Positions 4,972 to 7,502 of a DNA stretch of 7,502 nt are shown here, in pieces. The position numbers and the translations under genes were made by a program. The notes beneath the pieces are model-generated. The model was not told the DNA's origin and did no database searches. It saw only the letters and a program-made list of their open reading frames with translations. Within the stretch, counting starts at the first letter, position 1, and each line of letters starts with the position of its first letter. The stretch is from NCBI GenBank assembly GCA_900552185.1, contig URYT01000092.1, positions 1 to 7,502 of the forward strand. The letters run 5' to 3'. Source of the DNA: an uncultured Collinsella sp. (GTDB lineage Bacteria > Actinomycetota > Coriobacteriia > Coriobacteriales > Coriobacteriaceae).

Positions 4972-5940
4972 CTACTTGGCAAACAGGTTCTTGAGGTTGA
5001 ACTCGGCTTGGACGGTGCGGAGCATGAGGTCGGTGTCGTCCAGACCCAGATGCTGCTCGTTGGCATCGGCGGCGAGGGTGCCACGGCGGCGCGCCCAGTT
5101 CTCGAGCGCGGCGGGCGCGGACTCGCGGGGGAGCGAGCGCACGTCGGCGTCCAAGCTGCGGCAGATCTGGCGCGAGTCGATGACGATAATCTTGCCGGCG
5201 CGGCGTGCCTCGGCGTAACCGTCCAGATGAATTTTGAACCAGCTGTCCTCGAACGCGGCGTTATGCGCCATGTACGGGTGCTTCTTCATAAGCTTGAGCA
5301 GCTGCTTCTGCAATTCCTTGTTCTCGCGGAAGGGCGTTTTGCCGTCGATGTCGTCCCAGGTGATGTGGTGGATATTCGACAGCGGCACATCCTCGCCGCG
5401 GTAGATATCGGGCAGGCCGCAGTAGTGTGCCTCGGCGTCATGCGGCACGGCGTCGCTGGTGAGGTCCATGATTTCCCAGCCCACGTTGATGATATAGCCG
5501 CGCTCGGGTGCACGGCCGGTGGTCTCGATGTCGATACCGAGCACGGTGCCCTGGATGGGCTTGCGGGCGTAGGCCACGCCGAGCGCGTCGCGGTCGCCGC
5601 GGATCTCGCGCATGACCGACGCGGCGGTGCGCTTTTGCATCTTACCGATGGCGGCGCAGGTGTCGGCATCGGACAGGCCGCGCGAAAGCGTCGCGGGCGT
5701 CACGTTGCGCAGGCGCGCCTCGCCAATCTGGTCGCACAGGTCGCGGTTGCGGTCAGCCAGGTCGCGCACGGTGGCAAAGTCGAAGCTGGGGTCGCCCTCG
5801 GCGGTAAAGTACTCGGTTTCGAGCACCTTAAGGGCCTCCTCGCCCTTCTGGCGCTCGGACTCCATGGCGCCGTGATCGCCATAGATAAACATGGGAATAA
5901 ACGGCTGGCGCTCGTATTCGAGTGCTTGTGAAACGTTCAT
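4972..5940 (-). CDS. DEDDh (DnaQ-like) 3'-5' exonuclease domain protein
   Basis: 322 residues. The C-terminal half is a DnaQ-type exonuclease: Exo I GIDIETTG (D137, E139), Exo II with H226-N227-x-x-F230-E231-D232, and Exo III H297-L-G-L-D301-D302. These acidic residues should bind two Mg2+ or Mn2+ ions to remove 3' nucleotides from DNA or RNA. In Exo II the usual FD is FE, so the third metal ligand is either Glu231 or a shifted Asp232. The first ~130 residues form an unrecognised, mostly helical, charged N-terminal region that simple proofreading subunits lack. There is no polymerase, helicase or BRCT part, so it is not a PolC or DinG fusion. ATG5940 has AAGGAG seven nt upstream. The gene is divergent from the exporter gene across 172 bp. 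Its substrate cannot be told from the sequence. Confidence 0.88.
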   Translation of the reverse strand: MNVSQALEYERQPFIPMFIYGDHGAMESERQKGEEALKVLETEYFTAEGDPSFDFATVRDLADRNRDLCDQIGEARLRNVTPATLSRGLSDADTCAAIGKMQKRTAASVMREIRGDRDALGVAYARKPIQGTVLGIDIETTGRAPERGYIINVGWEIMDLTSDAVPHDAEAHYCGLPDIYRGEDVPLSNIHHITWDDIDGKTPFRENKELQKQLLKLMKKHPYMAHNAAFEDSWFKIHLDGYAEARRAGKIIVIDSRQICRSLDADVRSLPRESAPAALENWARRRGTLAADANEQHLGLDDTDLMLRTVQAEFNLKNLFAK

Positions 5941-6022
5941 ATAACTGCTCCTTGGACGGGCCGCAGCGCGCGGCTCGGGTTCATTGAGATGTGGCGAGAT
6001 GATAGTTTACCATGGGCAACTA

Positions 6023-6050
6023 TTGGCATCGCGCCTAGGACAACTACAAT
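6023..6050 (+). promoter_or_regulatory. Sigma70-type promoter of the exporter gene
   Basis: TTGGCA (6023-6028), 16-nt spacer, TACAAT (6045-6050): each box is one base off consensus. The predicted start is near 6057, giving a leader of about 56 nt, too short for a yybP-ykoY riboswitch. Confidence 0.6.
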
Positions 6051-6080
6051 ACCCTAGTTGACCGCTAGGACTTTTACAAT
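6035..6080 (+). repeat. Direct repeat CTAGGAC-N3-TACAAT, two copies 30 bp apart
   Basis: Copies at 6035-6050 and 6065-6080 agree at 13 of 16 positions. The first covers the -10 box of the exporter promoter and the second lies in the leader. Between them CAACTA (6041-6046) and TAGTTG (6055-6060) form a short inverted repeat. Exact 30-bp phasing, close to three helical turns, suggests regulator binding on one face of the DNA. Confidence 0.55.
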
Positions 6081-6112
6081 GCTGCCGAAAGACACGAAAG
6101 GTTCCATCCGTC

Positions 6113-7201
6113 ATGGATTTGCTGATTGATATTCTGCTCGACGCCGGCAAGGACACGCTCTCGCTTGTGCCGTTTTTGTTGGTGACGTATCTGGCCCTCG
6201 AGACCTTGGAGCACGTCGCGGGCGACCGCGTTAACGGGGCCATCAAGCGCGCCGGCGCCGCGGGTCCCGTGGTTGGCTCGTTGCTGGGTATGGTGCCGCA
6301 GTGCGGCTTTTCGGCCATGGCGGCAACGCTGTACGCCGGTCGCGTCGTGACCTTGGGCACGTTGGTGGCGGTGTTCCTTTCGACCTCCGACGAGATGCTG
6401 CCGCTGCTACTTGCCGAGCAGGTTCCCGTGCAGACCATGGCGATGCTTTTGGCTTCGAAGGCACTGATCGCGCTGGTCACGGGCTTTATCGTGGACGCGG
6501 CTATCCGCGGCCTTCGTCGTAACGCTCGCGCGCATGCGGCGATTCGCCGTACCGTGCTGGGGACCGCTTCCAATCCGGCTCATGTGAACTGCGCGCACGA
6601 CGACCATACCGGGGGCGACATCATTGATGAAGTGGCCGAGGCGGGCGTGAGCGCCGATCACATCCATGAGCTGTGCGAGCGCGACCATTGCGGTTGCGAT
6701 GAAGACGAGGACGAGTACGAACACGGACATGGACACGATCACGGTCATGGGGGCGAGCATGAACACCATGATGGCCACGGTCACTCCCACTCTCACGAGA
6801 GCGCGCCCCTCCTGTCGATTATTCGCAGCGCCATCTCGCACACCGTGCAGGTATCGGTATTCATTTTTCTGGTGACGCTGATTCTGGTCGCCGTGCTCGA
6901 GACCTTCGGCGAGTCCGCGATCGAGCAGTTCCTGCGTGGCAACGAGACGCTCGCCGTCCTGGGTTCGGCGCTTGTCGGCCTGATCCCCAACTGCTCGGCC
7001 AGCGTCGTCATCACGCAACTGTACCTGGAAGGCGCGCTGCAGCTGGCCCCGATGCTCGCCGGCACGCTCATCTCTGCCGGTGTGGGCTACCTGGTGCTGT
7101 TCCGCACCAACCGCAGCGCCCGCGAAAACGTCCTGTTCCTGATCATGATGTACGTCATCGGTGCCGGCTGGGGCCTCATCCTCTCCGCCGTTGGCCTTTA
7201 A
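6113..7201 (+). CDS. Putative heavy-metal/manganese exporter, PF11449 (ArsP_2) family
   Basis: 362-residue polytopic membrane protein. Two hydrophobic halves each carry a related proline-polar-cysteine motif: VPQCGFSAMAATLY (61-74) and IPNCSASVVITQLY (291-304), pointing to internal duplication. STSDE (90-94) follows the first. The halves are joined by a hydrophilic loop (about 135-230) with Cys160, Cys188, Cys193, Cys195, an acidic run and 12 histidines in H204-H228 (HGHGHDHGHG and onward), a likely Zn/Mn/Ni/Co-binding stretch. Members of this family are usually annotated as putative manganese transporters or 10-TM heavy-metal exporters, few with direct biochemical proof. ATG6113 has AAAGG about 11 nt upstream, somewhat long. 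It is a single-gene unit with its own promoter and none of the operators of the Zn/Cd operon. Export of a divalent metal is inferred; which metal is not visible. Confidence 0.85.
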   Translation: MDLLIDILLDAGKDTLSLVPFLLVTYLALETLEHVAGDRVNGAIKRAGAAGPVVGSLLGMVPQCGFSAMAATLYAGRVVTLGTLVAVFLSTSDEMLPLLLAEQVPVQTMAMLLASKALIALVTGFIVDAAIRGLRRNARAHAAIRRTVLGTASNPAHVNCAHDDHTGGDIIDEVAEAGVSADHIHELCERDHCGCDEDEDEYEHGHGHDHGHGGEHEHHDGHGHSHSHESAPLLSIIRSAISHTVQVSVFIFLVTLILVAVLETFGESAIEQFLRGNETLAVLGSALVGLIPNCSASVVITQLYLEGALQLAPMLAGTLISAGVGYLVLFRTNRSARENVLFLIMMYVIGAGWGLILSAVGL

Positions 7202-7233
7202 GTAGATTATTGGGACATGTCTTACGATCTACC
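7201..7233 (+). repeat. Palindromic element, copy A, at the exporter stop codon
   Basis: GTAGAT (7202-7207) pairs with ATCTAC (7227-7232), with GACATGTC in the centre. It matches the reverse complement of copy B at 24 of 33 positions without gaps. There is no U-tract, so it is a weak terminator at best; it may protect the exporter mRNA 3' end. Confidence 0.6.
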
Positions 7234-7259
7234 CCTGTGACCAGGGCATTTCCGCTGCC

Positions 7260-7304
7260 AAAACAAAAAGGTAGATTTCCGGGCATGTCCCGAAAATCTA
7301 CCTT
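7260..7304 (-). terminator. Rho-independent terminator (palindrome copy B) of the UPF0178 gene
   Basis: The 16-bp arms 7268-7283 and 7289-7304 pair with one mismatch around a 5-nt loop. On the minus strand the stem is followed by TTTTTGTTTT-like sequence, two nt after the stop codon of the gene at 7307. The plus strand has no U-tract after it, though the hairpin could still back up the convergent exporter transcript. Confidence 0.85.
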
Positions 7305-7306
7305 GG

Positions 7307-7502
7307 TTAGCGCAGCAGCTCGGTGAGGTTGCGCTTAAAGCGGGCCCGGTCTTCGCTGGTAAATGCCGCCGGACCGCGAGTGCGACCGCCGGCGCGGCGC
7401 ACCTTCTTTTCCTCGTGGCGAATAAACAGTTGCATGTCGATGGTCGCCTTATCGTAGACGCGTCCGCGCACGCCGATGGCGGCGGCATCGCGCCCGAGGA
7501 CC
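7307..7502 (-). CDS. UPF0178 (YaiI/YqxD, DUF188) family protein, C-terminal part
   Basis: The last 64 residues are in the window; the start lies beyond the right edge. Translating from the edge gives VLGRDAAAIGVRGRVYDKAT, then I-D-M-Q-L-F-I-R-H, K-V-R-R-A-G-G-R-T-R-G-P and F-T-S-E-D-R-A-R-F-K-R-N-L, then TAA at 7309-7307. The order IDxxLxxR, RRAGxxTxGP, SExDRxRF matches the C-terminal end of the UPF0178 family, PIN-like proteins of unknown function. It converges on the exporter gene and ends at the strong terminator just downstream. Confidence 0.8.
   Translation of the reverse strand, partial: VLGRDAAAIGVRGRVYDKATIDMQLFIRHEEKKVRRAGGRTRGPAAFTSEDRARFKRNLTELLR

Noticed and set aside
5008..5931. 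307-codon plus-strand frame opposite the exonuclease
   Set aside because: Composition is that of an antisense shadow; the minus frame holds the exonuclease motifs and a strong ribosome site.
6051..6112. yybP-ykoY Mn riboswitch upstream of the exporter
   Set aside because: The predicted leader is only about 56 nt and shows no paired-helix layout of that riboswitch.
6407..7018. 203-codon minus-strand frame opposite the exporter
   Set aside because: Antisense shadow of the His-rich loop and membrane segments; no domain.
7222..7488. 88-codon minus-strand frame near the right edge
   Set aside because: Frame-shifted shadow; another minus frame gives the UPF0178 C-terminus and stops two nt before the terminator stem.
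1..7502. CRISPR array, tRNA or rRNA gene
   Set aside because: No regularly spaced repeats with unique spacers, no tRNA-like cloverleaf and no rRNA-like sequence were seen.

Overview
The window looks like chromosome from a high-GC gut actinobacterium of the class Coriobacteriia, most likely Collinsella or a close relative. This is inferred from codon usage, intergenic style and protein flavour; there is no rRNA or other marker gene to prove it. The clearest system is a heavy-metal resistance operon, followed by a lower-GC insert-like stretch, then an exonuclease gene divergent from a second metal-transporter gene.

Layout. Positions 1-310: the start of a membrane-anchored protein on the minus strand, its sigma70-type promoter, and the terminator of the next operon. 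Positions 315-3083: a minus-strand operon reading SmtB/ArsR-type repressor, free-standing 72-residue heavy-metal-associated (HMA) metallochaperone, then P1B-2 (Zn/Cd/Pb) efflux ATPase. A near-consensus promoter is embedded in one of two 24-bp inverted operator copies upstream of the repressor gene. A third copy sits in front of the ATPase gene. Positions 3084-4971: AT-richer DNA with a 44-bp inverted-repeat pair (35 of 44 identical), a 396-residue protein with a Vsr/DUF559-like PD-(D/E)XK nuclease signature, and a long non-coding stretch ending in a plus-strand terminator that has no gene. Positions 4972-5940: a DEDDh 3'-5' exonuclease domain protein (minus). Positions 6023-7201: a promoter with a 30-bp-phased direct repeat and a plus-strand PF11449-type putative heavy-metal/manganese exporter with a His-rich loop. 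Positions 7201-7304: two related palindromes, one of them the terminator of the last gene. Positions 7307-7502: the C-terminus of a UPF0178 (YaiI/YqxD) protein.

How it works together. The repressor keeps the full alpha5 Zn-site pattern (D105, H107, H118, E121) and probably leaves its operators when Zn or Cd rises. This would release the metallochaperone and the ATPase. The ATPase has no N-terminal HMA domain of its own, so the 72-residue protein probably takes that role. The His-rich exporter 3 kb away may belong to the same metal-homeostasis theme, but it has its own promoter and no copy of the operator.

One caution: codon choice and style change at about position 530. The last ~70 codons of the ATPase and the DNA to its left look more like a Firmicute (Oscillospiraceae-like) than the rest. 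This may be a recombination junction or an assembly chimera.
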